A DNA stretch of 64,000 bases from Pezicula radicicola. Lineage: Eukaryota; Ascomycota; Leotiomycetes; Helotiales; Dermateaceae. The notes below the pieces were generated by a model. That model was not told the origin of the DNA, did not search any database, and saw nothing but the letters and a program-made list of their open reading frames with translations. The number at the start of each line of letters is the position of its first letter. Positions within the stretch are counted from its first letter, which is position 1. Shown here one piece after another: positions 21,614 to 32,011 of the stretch. The DNA is taken from the NCBI GenBank assembly GCA_003008705.1, contig PDUO01000012.1, positions 634,870 through 698,869 on the forward strand. Reading direction: 5' to 3'. Both the position numbers and the translations under genes were made by a program.

Positions 21614-22465
21614 ATGGGCGCACATCAGGAGACTTCTTCCATACTCAAGCCTAATAATGACACGGCGTTGAAAACTCCGAACATCATTACGTCTTTTATT
21701 ACTCTTATTATCTACCAGATAATACCCATCGGTAGTCTGTCATTCTTCCTCTACAAGACGCACACAGAACTTGTGCTGGATGGCTATCAATACTGTAGGC
21801 TCGGGCTTGTTTTGAACATCCTTGCCCTGCATGTTCTTTGCGGCCAATGGTACAGCCGGAAGTACGATGTCATCAACCTGGCCGAGTCAGACTCCCAACA
21901 AGCATGGCTCGACACTTTGAACTCGAACATTGAGACATGGGTCAAAGGAAATGGTCCCGGTTTCCGAATTCTACGTTCAATGGAATCCGAGGGAAAGGAC
22001 ATACAGTGCGAGAAGGAGATGTTTGCTGCGTACTTGGCAGGTTTATACCAGGGAAGACCACGACATCTTTCTCTAAGAGAATTTCGTTATCAATTGGCCA
22101 TGTACTATGTATATATATATATAGTCCTTCGACTAGCCTGCGCGGACGTACTTCCAGTCGTTACCCAATTTATAATGTGGATTTTCATATTACTATTGCT
22201 TCCTACTTCTTTTCTATTTGGACGGCAACTGACTTGGTACATCGCAATTGGTGGGGCGGTGGTAAAGATAATAAAGGAATGCAAGAGCACTGACATGGAG
22301 AAAGGGGAGGATGCGGGAGAGCAACTAGAGTGGTGGATTAAAGCTATCCTATATGAAGAACCGGACCCAGATGCTCTGGCCGAGGAGAAGATGGGGGGTA
22401 ATAATAGCTCCGCTTTTGAGGGTTGTCCGCAGCTAATTAGAAGCAAGAGGGACTTAAAACGTTGA
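21614..22465 (+). CDS. Orphan four-helix membrane protein, no family recognised
   Basis: A single uninterrupted frame of 283 codons starts at an ATG just after CACAATC. Hydrophobic stretches lie at about residues 25-48 (IITSFITLIIYQIIPIGSLS), 60-80, 165-185 (AMYYVYIYIVLRLAC) and 190-215 (FIMWIFILLLLPTSFLFG). Between helices 2 and 3 is a soluble loop of about 90 residues with W and D/E. The C-terminal 60 residues are acidic (MEKGEDAGEQLEWW) and end in a basic tail RSKRDLKR. No enzymatic motif is visible. Codon use is like the neighbours. A role at a membrane can be stated, nothing more. Confidence 0.7.
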   Translation: MGAHQETSSILKPNNDTALKTPNIITSFITLIIYQIIPIGSLSFFLYKTHTELVLDGYQYCRLGLVLNILALHVLCGQWYSRKYDVINLAESDSQQAWLDTLNSNIETWVKGNGPGFRILRSMESEGKDIQCEKEMFAAYLAGLYQGRPRHLSLREFRYQLAMYYVYIYIVLRLACADVLPVVTQFIMWIFILLLLPTSFLFGRQLTWYIAIGGAVVKIIKECKSTDMEKGEDAGEQLEWWIKAILYEEPDPDALAEEKMGGNNSSAFEGCPQLIRSKRDLKR

Positions 22466-23068
22466 GTGGGAATAATCATGTAATTATGTTTGCTCTGTTT
22501 GCACTAGCTATATAAGCTACTTAGTCGAGCCTATATCGATATAAGATTAATACTCACACGGAACTGGTCCGACTTCAGCCAATAACCTATTCTCATTCGT
22601 TGGCTTGTACGACGATATTTAGCAAACTACTATCCCCCCTCCCCCTGAGTTGAGGTTATTTTTTTAACCAGTGCGCCCGCCAAAAAAATATCCTCAATTT
22701 AAGGGGGGGGTAGTAGAAGTCAATCGCTTGGCTAAGAGCTCTGACTGGATCTTACAGTCCGACAGTTCTGCGCTTATTGGCTACAGGGTACGGCGACACC
22801 AGCGCCTTCCCCATACGTTCTTCGTGGGTCATTTTTGTGGGTGATGATGTTTTGCGATGAATGTCTTCTGCTAGCAGCAATGATACAGAGTCTGATAAGT
22901 GCAGTAGAGGGGATCTCACGTCAGTGTATAACGCGAGTTATCCATATTTAAAGTCCCTTTGCTTCCCTAGGCCGAGGAAGATAACTATTTAAATATACAA
23001 CATCTACCTTGTTCGAGAAGCCTGAGTATTCAATACGTTTTTACAAGTGCAATAACCTTGTATTCTGG
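22466..23068. other. Intergenic region with a G/C-run hairpin
   Basis: No gene. It contains the inverted repeat at 22627-22716. Confidence 0.5.
22627..22716. repeat. 90-bp inverted repeat with C-run and G-run arms
   Basis: The left arm CTACTATCCCCCC ... TTGAGG and the right arm CCTCAA ... GGGGGGGGTAGTAG pair across a centre of A/T runs. Ends resemble TA-flanked MITE termini. It could equally be a stable hairpin. Confidence 0.6.
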
Positions 23069-23614
23069 ATGGCTTCCAAAGTACTTACCGAAGAGGAATT
23101 CGCCCTAATCCTCAACCCATCCGCCGCCCCGCCGGACTCAGCATCGGAGAACACGCTCTATAAAGGCTCCTGCCACTGCGGCTTCCTTTCCTACACCGTC
23201 CGCTTGAACCTCACGGCTCTAAACCCTATCACCGGCACAATTCTCACACGCTGCAACTGCACCATCTGCGTAAAGTATGGTCTGATCAGCACGGCTCCCG
23301 CACCAACGTCCTCGTTCACCCTCCTCTCCCCCGCGGGCGGCCGCGCTGAGCTAAAGGACTACATGGTCCCCGAGAGGCTGCACCGCTGGCTCTGCCCCCG
23401 CTGCGGGATACAATGCTTTGTGGAGGGCACGTACACCTACCAGGGGCAGGAGGTGAGCTACATGCGGATTAACGCTGCCACATTAGATAGCCGCGCAGAC
23501 GGGGGGAAGATGGAGGAGCTGAAGGATATTAAGACTCGGTATTATGGGGGACGAAATCCGGCGTGCATCGCGGAGGGGTGGAAGGAAGAGCCGTGGGAAG
23601 GGGGGTTGTGGTGA
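23069..23614 (+). CDS. GFA-domain (CENP-V/GFA) zinc-binding protein
   Basis: 181 residues from the ATG at 23069 (MASKVLTEEEF). An earlier in-frame Met (23009) would add 20 residues unlike the family. The GFA zinc ligands are all present: KGSCHCGFLSY, CNCTICVKYG and CPRCGIQCF. GFA proteins are small beta folds that bind two zinc ions. Named for glutathione-dependent formaldehyde-activating enzyme, most have no proven activity. The gene is clearly more GC-rich in third codon positions than its neighbours, and a MITE-like hairpin lies just upstream. That could reflect a different history or simply strong codon bias. Confidence 0.9.
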   Translation: MASKVLTEEEFALILNPSAAPPDSASENTLYKGSCHCGFLSYTVRLNLTALNPITGTILTRCNCTICVKYGLISTAPAPTSSFTLLSPAGGRAELKDYMVPERLHRWLCPRCGIQCFVEGTYTYQGQEVSYMRINAATLDSRADGGKMEELKDIKTRYYGGRNPACIAEGWKEEPWEGGLW

Positions 23615-23894
23615 GATATTGATTGTATCTAGCAGAGTGCTGTCACTTGCGACTTTAATCGGCAGGGGGTTCTGACCAATTAGAGAATAGAATTTATGTT
23701 CTGAATGGCCTCAATTTGAACTTCTATTGTGATATATACTCCGGAATGTTCACTGTGTCCGTCTCGAGGGAGTCGCACCGTTTTACGGGCAATATTTAAC
23801 AGGGTGCTCTCCTCTTGATCATCTACCACAGATGTATAAGGCATTAGAGATAGGGCAGATGGCTGGTGTACTAATGCTCTTACCAGATTCCAGG

Positions 23895-25754
23895 CTACAA
23901 ATTCCTTCTTTTCCGAGCTTTCATCTTACCCTTAATAATGGATTTAGATTTATCATATATCTTTCCTGCATCCTTTAGCGTATCAAGGGTAGAAAATTCA
24001 GTTTCTGTAGCAGAATAGTCACCCACGATCTCCAATAAATTATTCTTGAAATTAGGTGTGCTTTCAAATTCTGAGAACATAGCTTTGGCAAGGCCATCCG
24101 GACTCAGTATACTCTCTGCTATATTGTCCAACACACGATTGGTGATCGGTCTGAAGTTATCATCCGTGCTTTCTCTAACGCTCTTCCTTAGCTTTTCGCC
24201 CAGTTTCTTATCCAGGGTAGCGAGATTTTACAGAACGTATGTTCCAATGATGGCATATACTACATAATAGATAGTAAGCGTAGTAGAAGAGAGTCCGATA
24301 TGGGTTATGAGAGTTTAATGACCACAGCAGTAATTGTCAAGGCGACGCTGTGGTTCATGCCGACAGTGATCGCTTCGGTGAGAAGTACTTTCCCTAGGAA
24401 TTTGCTGGTCACAACCGCGATCTATTTAGACAGAGCTTCAACTATGAGCTTGCTCGTAACATTCCTATCTGTTGCGCCAGCTGTAGTCCGGATCTTTGCG
24501 CCGATCACGTTGCTTGTATGTGCAAGTGCGTGGCCGACTCCTTAAGCAACATGTGAATGGATGGCAGCGTAGAGCGTCTGGGCGAGAGCATGGAGAATTG
24601 TTTTTCGACTCTTCTTGACGCCCGATTTGCTGCAATGAGCTGCCATTTGTTCGAGTATTGCATACTACACAACGTTATTCTCAGTCATTTGGCTGTAAAA
24701 GAAGTTTTTGATATCTTCGGAATTCTCCTCGATGAATTCCGTGTAACACTTGGTGATGATTTGTGTGATAGACTCTGTTAGGTAAGAATCTAATTTGTGA
24801 CCGGAGTACTTCTTCTTACTGAGAAAGGTAATGAATACGGGTATCCATTTGTCCAAGCTAACTCGATGCAGTTCGTCCGGCCTTGGGGCAGGCTTCCTTT
24901 CGATGACGGCAACACAACGACGGCCAGTACTACTAACGTAGTTACAAACCTTCACTTGGAAATTGTCCAAGAAGGAAGATCTCTTCAAGCCAAGAGTATC
25001 TAGTAACCCTTTCATTGAAATCGACGGGGCTGGGGGCAAAGGGTCTGTGGTCAAAGAATCTAGCTCTGGGTGGCTCAAGCCTAGAGAAGATGAAGGATCT
25101 GACTGCGTCATTTCGGGTTCCGATTCATTTTTCCTCTCTGCCTCAGTCACATAGAATTCTCCCACGGAACGGGACTGACAGAGGCCTCTGCAGAAATAGT
25201 TGCCTTGTAGGAATGGACCAAATTGACCTTCGAGACTCGAAGACTTGATTTATAGACGCTGATATCTTTACCTTGAGGTATTGCTGCTCAATAATATCAG
25301 CTGCGAAGTAAATCTTTGACTTACCACTGGTTTGGGTATCGACAGTGCTCCAATTCCACCGCGATCTCATATCCCGTACCCAGTAGACTACCACGCCGAT
25401 CGCAAAAGTGAAACACAAAAGAATCGCAACATTAACAGCAAAAGTATCTTTTCTCTCTCCAGGAGGGTATCCATCCGTGAACAGCACAACAGTCGCGAGT
25501 ATGTATGCGATAATGGATAAGATGGGGGGAATCTCGGTTAAAACAATATCAAAAGTCATCTTGGTACTGTAGTCGCAAGCGAGCCCGTGAATGGAGACAG
25601 CGGGAAGAAAAATAGCTGTTTTCATCGCAAAAAGGAGCAAGGCGACACAGATAAAGCTCCAGCAGTATTGCCATTGCGAGCCCTGTGCCCCGGAACCTTT
25701 ATCGTGGAGGAATCCGTAGAGAAACAAGCCTAGGAGAGTGGGTTTGAAAAGCAT
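23895..25754 (-). pseudogene. Broken membrane-protein gene with in-frame TAA/TAG codons
   Basis: Exon 1 (25754-25274) encodes four hydrophobic helices (such as WSFICVALLLFAMKTAIFL). After an intron with GTAAAG and CTGTCAG ends, the frame resumes at about 25172 as SRSVGEFYVTEAERK. It then runs on with good amino-acid character far beyond its first stop. In-frame stops occur at 24667-24665 (TAG), 24544-24542 (TAA), 24424-24422 (TAG) and 24307-24305 (TAA). The peptide between stops remains protein-like (LHALAQTLYAAIHSHVA, VTSKFLGKVLLTEAITVG). After a frame change near 24300 comes a further TAA at 24230-24228 and then an open tail to 23895 ending KARKRRNL. Each stop is one C-to-T change from a Gln codon. 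I recognise no family; the intact ancestor would have been a multi-helix membrane protein of roughly 540 residues. Confidence 0.65.
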
Positions 25755-26797
25755 GATGGATGTCAGATATTGATTAAGAAATACGAATTAAAACTATATT
25801 TGTGGTGTTGAAGGGAACAACAGAGGAAGAGAAGAAAGAGAAGGCTGCGCGGGGAACGAGATGAGTGACCCTCATTTACACTCAAAGGTATAGGTTGCCT
25901 TTTGTGAGGCTTAATCGCGTGTGCCACCAATTCCTGGACCGGCCAGCGCTTCCTTAAATTCGTAAGTTAGCATAGAGTTACTTTAGTGAGCGAACCTATA
26001 ATTTTGCAACTTTCTCAAAGGCAACAACATCAGATGCGGGTGTCAGAGGAGTCTGGCACGTAAAAGTATATGGTATCAACAAAAATCCTAGCCTCGTCCT
26101 TTTCTGAGTCGTTCAATAGTGTTATCGGTAGTACCAACATTGTATACGGCGACCCTTTTTACCACACTGCCGTATACGCTACAGTATGAAAATATATATT
26201 GTACGCACTTTAAAAATCCACTCTTGTGCCCCGAAACGAAGTGAGAGGGAAAACTATCCCACTGGCAACAGACACGCTGACGGGCTTCGTGGGCTGATGC
26301 GGGCCCTTGAAGCTCTTCTTCCCGACCAAATAATTGGGCAAAGTGTCATGAATTAATACATCTTCCTCTGGGGGGTTTTAGACTTCCATACGTTGGTAAG
26401 ATGAGGATAGTTCGCATTGCTCACGTCTAAGAGACCCGTGTGCAATAGCATCTTCCTGTCTTTGATTTCGTGTGGGGTTGTCTACTGCATGTTTAAGACT
26501 TTTTGCCTTATTTAAAGACAGAAGAACTCCATATTAGGACTACTATCAAGAGAACTCCTAAATAAGTGACAAAGAACGGCAGAGGCACTAGAAGCCGTGA
26601 GGGTTACTCCTCTATTCAGGTGCAGCATATAAGCATGCGGTTCTAAGGAGGCTCAATCCATTGATAAGTTCGGGGTTAGGAAGGATGGTACACGCTAGCA
26701 GACCTTCTAATATACCGCACTGGAAAAGCTTCGGGCTTGTAACGAATCTGAACTTATTTTTCTCATTTTGTGTCGTTGCGGCAAAATCTGATTTTTA

Positions 26798-27183
26798 CAG
26801 CACGTTAGTAACACCCACCGGATCAAAACCATTTAAGCCCTCTGAAAATTTATAATTTTACTACAATTATTTTTCCTTAGAGAGTATAGCCTATATTTAT
26901 AGGGGGGAAAGCCTATAAAAAAAATCTATAAAGGAGTATAGCCTATAGTTTTAGGGGATAGAGCCTATATTTATTAAGCGATATATAAGGCTCTAGAACG
27001 GCCTAACCTAGCTACTAATAATTAATAAGTAGTATGTATATATTCTAATATTAACTTTACTAATATTAATATATCTTAATAGTATAATATTTTATTTATA
27101 TTTAGAAGTATTTTAAAAGGGGTGTTTTTTCCTATTAGTAGGGCTTAAATGGTTTTGATCTGGTGGGAGTTACTGACGTGCTG
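26798..27183. mobile_element. 386-bp MITE with about 45-bp TIRs
   Basis: The left end CAGCACGTTAGTAAC through AAACCATTTAAGCCCT (26798-26842) matches the reverse complement of the right end (27140-27183) with few differences. TA flanks both sides (26796-26797 and 27184-27185). The interior is very AT-rich with no frame. Confidence 0.8.
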
Positions 27184-27185
27184 TA

Positions 27186-27450
27186 CGAAGGTTACGGCAA
27201 AAAGTCATATAAGAATTCTCGTATAGTGCCCTGTATTCGCTAATTTCATACGCTATAGCTAGGCAACGAGCGCTCTTAAGCAGCCTGTAAAGGTTATTTT
27301 CTAGGGCTATCTTATAGGCGTCTGCCCCCGGAAATAAGGGAGCATGGCCTGTAACTTATCGTATAGCCCTATAAGCTATCGCTAAGCTTTTATTTCCGGG
27401 GCATTGACCAGCCTATAACCGATTCCTATAACTTTTTGCTGTGACCTTCG
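27186..27450. mobile_element. 265-bp MITE abutting the previous one, sharing its TA
   Basis: The left end CGAAGGTTACGGCAAAAAGT and the right end ACTTTTTGCTGTGACCTTCG are reverse complements with two mismatches. They are flanked by TA at 27184-27185 (shared with the element to the left) and 27451-27452. A similar GCGGCAAAA sequence also sits just left of 26796, so one element may have inserted into the other. Confidence 0.7.
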
Positions 27451-27757
27451 TAGATTTTAGGCGGTTGATAATTTTGAGCGGTTGGCTCGTGAAACCTTCT
27501 ATTTGACGACGTAGGCGAGGGAGGTCCCCTGTCCCCTGTCATTACTCAGCCGGTCTTAAAGCGGAGAAGATGACCACATTTCTATTTCCTTCCTACAAAA
27601 TACCCTACTATGACATGAATTCGAAGTGACAATAGTGTTTGCAGTGGCTTGAGTCGATAGCCTTTGTTGGTTACTATGAGGTCTTGAGATACCGTACAGT
27701 ACCTGGATGGTCACATCTCGATGCATACCGAAATTGTTCTAAAATAAATCAGCCTTG

Positions 27758-29582
27758 ATGTCAACAAAGGTGCAGCCAACGATGTTGCCAAACAAACCCA
27801 AACATACAAGACGGAACGCGCCAAAATCGAGGACGGGGTGTGGTACTTGCAAGTAAGAACCTCTTCTAATGCCCTTCCCTCGACGTCTTAGCCGTCTAAG
27901 TCGCTGCTTGCTCGCGATGATCTCAACGTGGCTATTAACCACAAGACTAATGTGGAACCCTAGGATTCGTAGAGTCAAATGCGGGGAAGAAAAGCCAATT
28001 TGTCACCGCTGTATTGCATTCGGCGTTGCTTGTGATGGTTACAGAGATCCCCCTTTAACACATAAAAGTTCGCCAAAACCGAAAGTTTTTCGTGCACTTC
28101 TACCTAGGGCAAAGGGCCTTCCCCGGATAGAACAGTCTCCTTCAACGTCACTATGTCGCAACGAAAAAGAGTATCGGTACTTTGAAGTCTTCTGCTCAAA
28201 GACTGCTTATGAGATATTGCCATCCTTCGATTCTGGTACCCTGAGGGAGATGCTATTGCAGGCATCACACCAGGAACCTTCAATTCGCTATGCTGTTACT
28301 GCTCTGGGTGCAGTATATGTGGCCTCTGAGTGTATCCGAGAATCCGGATCCATATCTCTCGATGATAGGACGCTGTATCATACTCAGCACCAGCGGAATG
28401 CTCTAGAGCAGTACACGATGGCTATCAAACACATGCAGGCAAGGCCGTCTTTTGAATCTTAGTTTCAACTAGAGCCACAAAGCTAACTTCTTTAAGGCTG
28501 CAGTTTCAAGTGGTAAACAAGACCTGAGAACCATGTTGTTGGCTTGTCTTGTGAATACCTGCTTTGAGGCGTGGAGCGGTAATCATCAACTCGCGTTGCG
28601 GCAAATTCGGACCGGGTTGCAGCTATTGAAGGACTGGGTATATTTGCTAGCTTCCAGACCAAAAGTTTTCGGGTCAGTCTCGGTGCCAGACCACATCGTC
28701 GAAGACGACTTGATTCGAGCTTTCGTCGGATTGGAGGTCAATGCAATTTGCGACCATCGCTCACCCGAGGACCATATAGTCTACAAGCAGCAGGAGAGGC
28801 AAGTGATCAAGGAGATGCCACAGGCCTTTACCTCTGTTCGAGAAGCAGCGATGTATAAGACGTCCTTGAAGGTAAGAGTTATGCATTTTGAATCTATGCA
28901 GGCGCCCCTTCCTCCTCCCCCCCTCCACGATTTCACAATGAACAACTGGTGGGGAGAAGTGTCGAGCTACACAATGTTGCTCTACCAGATCCTCCAGGAT
29001 GATATAACGCTTTGGAATGCATCGTTCGACCCGTTATGGACAAAGCTCAAGGTTGAAGAGAGCCCCGACCACCGTAGTGCAGCTCTGCTACGAATGCAGG
29101 TGAAGACAATGCGGCTTTTTTTGCTGGTTTCATGCGTACAAGACGAAGCAACATTCGACGACTATGAAGTTGATTTCCTCGATATAATAGATCTCGCGGA
29201 ATACGTGCTGAACTCCAAGCCAAAACGACATAACTTTCAGATTGATGCCCAGGTCCTGCTGCCGCTTCTTATGACTGGGCACAAATGCCGTGACATAGCA
29301 ATTCGTAGGAGAGCAATATCTCTGATGCTAAAACATCCTCGAAGAGAGGGCGTCTGGGACAGTATCTTTTGTGCGAAGGTGGCACAATGGGTTATGGATC
29401 TTGAAGAGGCACACCTTGTAGACGGCCGTGTTCCCGGATGGGCTCGAATACGTGGCGTTACAGCGACACGAGATATAAATAACATATCTACGTTGATATG
29501 CGTTCAACGAACATCCGAGATGTCGGGGGAAGTTGTACCAAGACAGAAATTGATGAAGGAAATCCGGATACGAGGATTCTGA
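27758..29582 (+). CDS. Zn2Cys6 fungal transcription factor
   Basis: Exons 27758-27852, 27964-28438 and 28497-29582 give 551 residues. The cluster RTGCGTCKIRRVKCGEEKP...CHRC...CDGYRDPP has C-x2-C-x6-C-x6-C-x2-C-x6-C spacing and is split by intron 1. The second intron uses a GC donor (CAG|GCAAGG) and a TTTAAG acceptor. No GT donor keeps the frame, and splicing gives KHMQAAVSSGKQDLRT without interruption. The rest resembles the PF11951-type regulators (fungal specific transcription factor domain) with a helical region such as MLLACLVNTCFEAW and a C-terminal W/F. It is nuclear and its target is unknown. A decayed MFS permease fragment lies 30 bases downstream, a possible lost partner gene. Intact despite sitting among relics. 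Confidence 0.85.
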
Positions 29583-29612
29583 GCACCTAGGAACCCTTGC
29601 TGTGCATGCCGG

Positions 29613-30020
29613 TATTCGTATTTATGTTCTGAAGCTCGTTTGATTCTAGTATGGTTTGCGACTCCACTCGCCATTACTGGAGTGGCCCTCTTGGGTACCT
29701 CGTTACACCATGGCTGGCACTATATGGTGACTGCATTTTGTTGGGTGCTTTTTATCTTCGGCATGGTCTTGTCCACAACTGCGGTCAATGCCTACCTTTT
29801 GTTTTCCTACCCTGATGCTTCTGGAGAGATTGTTGCTTGGATCAACTTTGGACGAACCCTGGGTGGCTTCCTTATTACTTACTACGAGGTCCCTTGGGTC
29901 GATTCTTAAGGGGCACAAACTGCTCTGGGCATTTAGTCTTCTGTCATTGGGGCCTCATTCTTTGGCATATAGTTAAGAAGCTTCTTAGGAAAGGTCCACT
30001 TCCATACAAGCTAAAGTGTA
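29613..30020 (+). pseudogene. C-terminal remnant of an MFS permease
   Basis: One frame reads from EARLILVWFATPLAITGVA through HHGWHYMV, YLLFSYPDASGEIVAWINF and RTLGGFLITYYEVPW, the last helices of MFS drug/hexose permeases. It is then interrupted by TAA (29908-29910), TAG and TAG, while GAQTALGI and SSVIGASFFGI still follow the family pattern. All three stops sit where Gln would fit. The first ten helices are missing, so this is a 5'-truncated remnant beside a Zn2Cys6 gene. Confidence 0.75.
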
Positions 30021-30649
30021 TTAGCGGTTGTATACAGATAATTATATTCTGTCGTTTGAAGTTTGTAATATATATTGATACTCAAAGGCCATTACAGATA
30101 TTGGGATGGCCTCCCTAGGTCACTGTCAATACACTTCGAGCATGAGGCCTAAGGCCATTTTAGAGCTGTCCATCTTTATTAAGAACTTCTTGTATTGATG
30201 GCCAGCGAGTGCCTTAGAAACTAGGGCATAGGAGCCGAATTTGAACCCTCAGTCCCCTAAGTCTTAATCGAAAGGGTTTGACTACACAGGGCCAAAATCG
30301 CCCTCCTTTAAAACAGAAGATGGGGAGCCGCATTTTGACCTCCTCAATTCTAAAAGTAGACTTGGTACAGTCAACCCTTTTACAGTATGTAGAGACTAAA
30401 TTATTACAACTGCACTACTCAAAATATAGTTATTATAAATAAAATTCTTATTATTATAGTTAATTAAGTTACCTAAAGTCCCCCTAGAGTCTATATAGCA
30501 AGTTCTTAGTATATAATATAAAGTAAAAAGACTCTATAACTCTTAGTTCCTTAAAAATAATACTAGATCTAGAATTGCCTAGAGGCTGCATAATCTATTG
30601 GCTCTATATACGAGGTAGTCGCTTAACGACTATGCATAGTGCATGTGCT
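30021..30649. other. Decayed AT-rich DNA
   Basis: No gene. Short AT-rich stretches, probably mutated repeat sequence between the MFS and LINE remnants. Confidence 0.45.
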
Positions 30650-31060
30650 CTCTGTGTCCTCTGCTCCATGCCGTGTGTGCGCCTTTACAGACGAACAGCG
30701 TATATTCTTGTCTCCTTGGAAGGCCATTCCTTGGCGACATGGTTTCCCGCACAGAAGTCACAAATTTAACTGGGTGCACTGCATTGAGGGCCCATGTGAC
30801 TATATTTGAAGCATTTGTAGCATTGTGTGATGCGACATAAGCGATCGTACAGGACTGCCTTGTGGGTGGTGGATTCCCACAGGAACCCTACATGAACAGC
30901 TCTGTTTGCCAAACTAGGCGTCTCGAACTCTACTACCAAGGAAGTATGTCTCTACTTTGTAGACTCCTTAGTGAGCCACCCGATGTGTGCAATCTGTTCT
31001 GGATTGAAGGTGGCTAATACGCTACTATTTGCTAGCCGCAATCCGTTGAGCCATGGCCTC
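30650..31060 (-). mobile_element. Relic of a LINE (Tad-like) ORF1 with CCHC zinc knuckle
   Basis: Read on the minus strand, one frame gives WLNGLRLANSSVLATF, HIGWLTKES, SLVVEFETPSLANRA and then CYKCFKYSHMGPQC, a CX2CX4HX4C zinc knuckle. A second knuckle, CDFCAGNHVAKEW, has its last Cys changed to Trp. This order (W-L-A-N strand, VEF, two knuckles) is that of the gag-like ORF1 of Tad-clade LINEs of filamentous fungi. Stops interrupt it at Gln-compatible positions (STK-stop-RHT, APS-stop-ICD). It is a dead fragment. Confidence 0.7.
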
Positions 31061-31180
31061 TGTCACTCGTTCCGAGCCTGGTTCGAATCTCACAGCATAG
31101 ATCTACTTTGGGTGAAGGAACATATAATGCAAAACAAATCAGAGAAAAATATATTTCCAACAAATACACGAAGCTACCCT

Positions 31181-32011
31181 TTACTTCCTCCCAACATAAA
31201 CCCACCAGATTGCCTCATAGTCTTTTCCGCCGTTGTATTTCTCCCTCAAGATCTTCTCATGCAACTGATACACCTGATCATACATTCCACGGTCCTTCCA
31301 TGATTGAATCGCCTTTGCAAAGCAGGGGTTATTTGATTCCAGAAAAAACTTTGAACACAATTCGGGAGTCTTCCAGTTCCACGGGCGTCTGATTGTCTTT
31401 ACATGGACATCTTTGAACCCTGCCTTCTCTACGTAAGCTTTGATCTGGTCTTTGTTATACCAATCATCCGTCCATACACGTTCAAAGGTATAGTCTGGTT
31501 CGAAGTGTTTGCATGCATCCACCCAAGCAAATTCAAAGCACATCTCTGCCCACATGCCTAGCCCTATGTATCCTCCTGGCTTTGTGACTCGATACATTTC
31601 CGTTAAGGCTTTATAAGGATCGGGCGTGAACTGGACCATGATTGTGCTAAAAGTGTGTGTGAAAGTGTCTTCCTTCAGGTCGGCAAGGTTGGTGGCATCT
31701 AACACCTGAGTGCGCACATTTGGCAACCTTAGATCCTCGACAACTTCGATCATTCCTGGTGAGAAGTCTGCCGCAAGGATAGGAAGATCCGGAAACTTCG
31801 TTCTAAGGACTTTTGTCACTGTACCAGATCCACATCCATTATCGAAAGTCGATAGACCAGTCCTGGATAATGGCGATTCCTCGTTGACAATAGACACAAC
31901 ATCCTCGGCCAATTGAATAGCGAGAGGCTCTACAACTTTTATGTATGACGCAGTTGTACCACCCCATTTATCACCGGACAACTTGTGAGGCTCGGTCATA
32001 ATCTCAGACAT
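31181..32011 (-). CDS. Class I SAM-dependent methyltransferase
   Basis: A single exon of 276 residues starting MSEIMTEPHKLSG. Motif I (SAM-binding Gly loop) is FDNGCGSGTVTKVL. The acidic residue after strand 2 is in ILAADFSPGMIEVV, and strand 4 with the post-motif helix is FSTIMVQFTPDPYKALTEMYRVTKPGG (shown split as FSTIMVQFTPDP and RVTKPGG). The C-terminal half shapes the acceptor pocket and ends WWVYVGRK. Family members (UbiE/type 11) methylate small molecules, often in fungal secondary metabolism; the substrate is unknown and no biosynthetic backbone gene is adjacent. The gene is intact although it is flanked by a LINE relic 120 bases downstream and by pogo and LINE remains upstream. Confidence 0.88.
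   Translation of the reverse strand: MSEIMTEPHKLSGDKWGGTTASYIKVVEPLAIQLAEDVVSIVNEESPLSRTGLSTFDNGCGSGTVTKVLRTKFPDLPILAADFSPGMIEVVEDLRLPNVRTQVLDATNLADLKEDTFTHTFSTIMVQFTPDPYKALTEMYRVTKPGGYIGLGMWAEMCFEFAWVDACKHFEPDYTFERVWTDDWYNKDQIKAYVEKAGFKDVHVKTIRRPWNWKTPELCSKFFLESNNPCFAKAIQSWKDRGMYDQVYQLHEKILREKYNGGKDYEAIWWVYVGRK

Larger units (their letters stand above)
25755..27757. other. AT-rich repeat block, no gene
   Basis: No coding sequence is supported. The block holds low-complexity AAGCCTATAA-type runs at 26880-26990 and two adjoining TIR elements (26798-27183 and 27186-27450). It opens the decayed compartment that extends to about 42 kb. Confidence 0.6.

Noticed and set aside
28872..28901. Possible 30-nt GTAAGA...CAG intron in the second Zn2Cys6 gene
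   Set aside because: Too short for a fungal intron, and the reading frame is open through it.
31060..31092. GGTTCGAATCTC, a B-box-like sequence
   Set aside because: No A box or cloverleaf nearby, and the stretch is at the edge of the LINE ORF1 relic.
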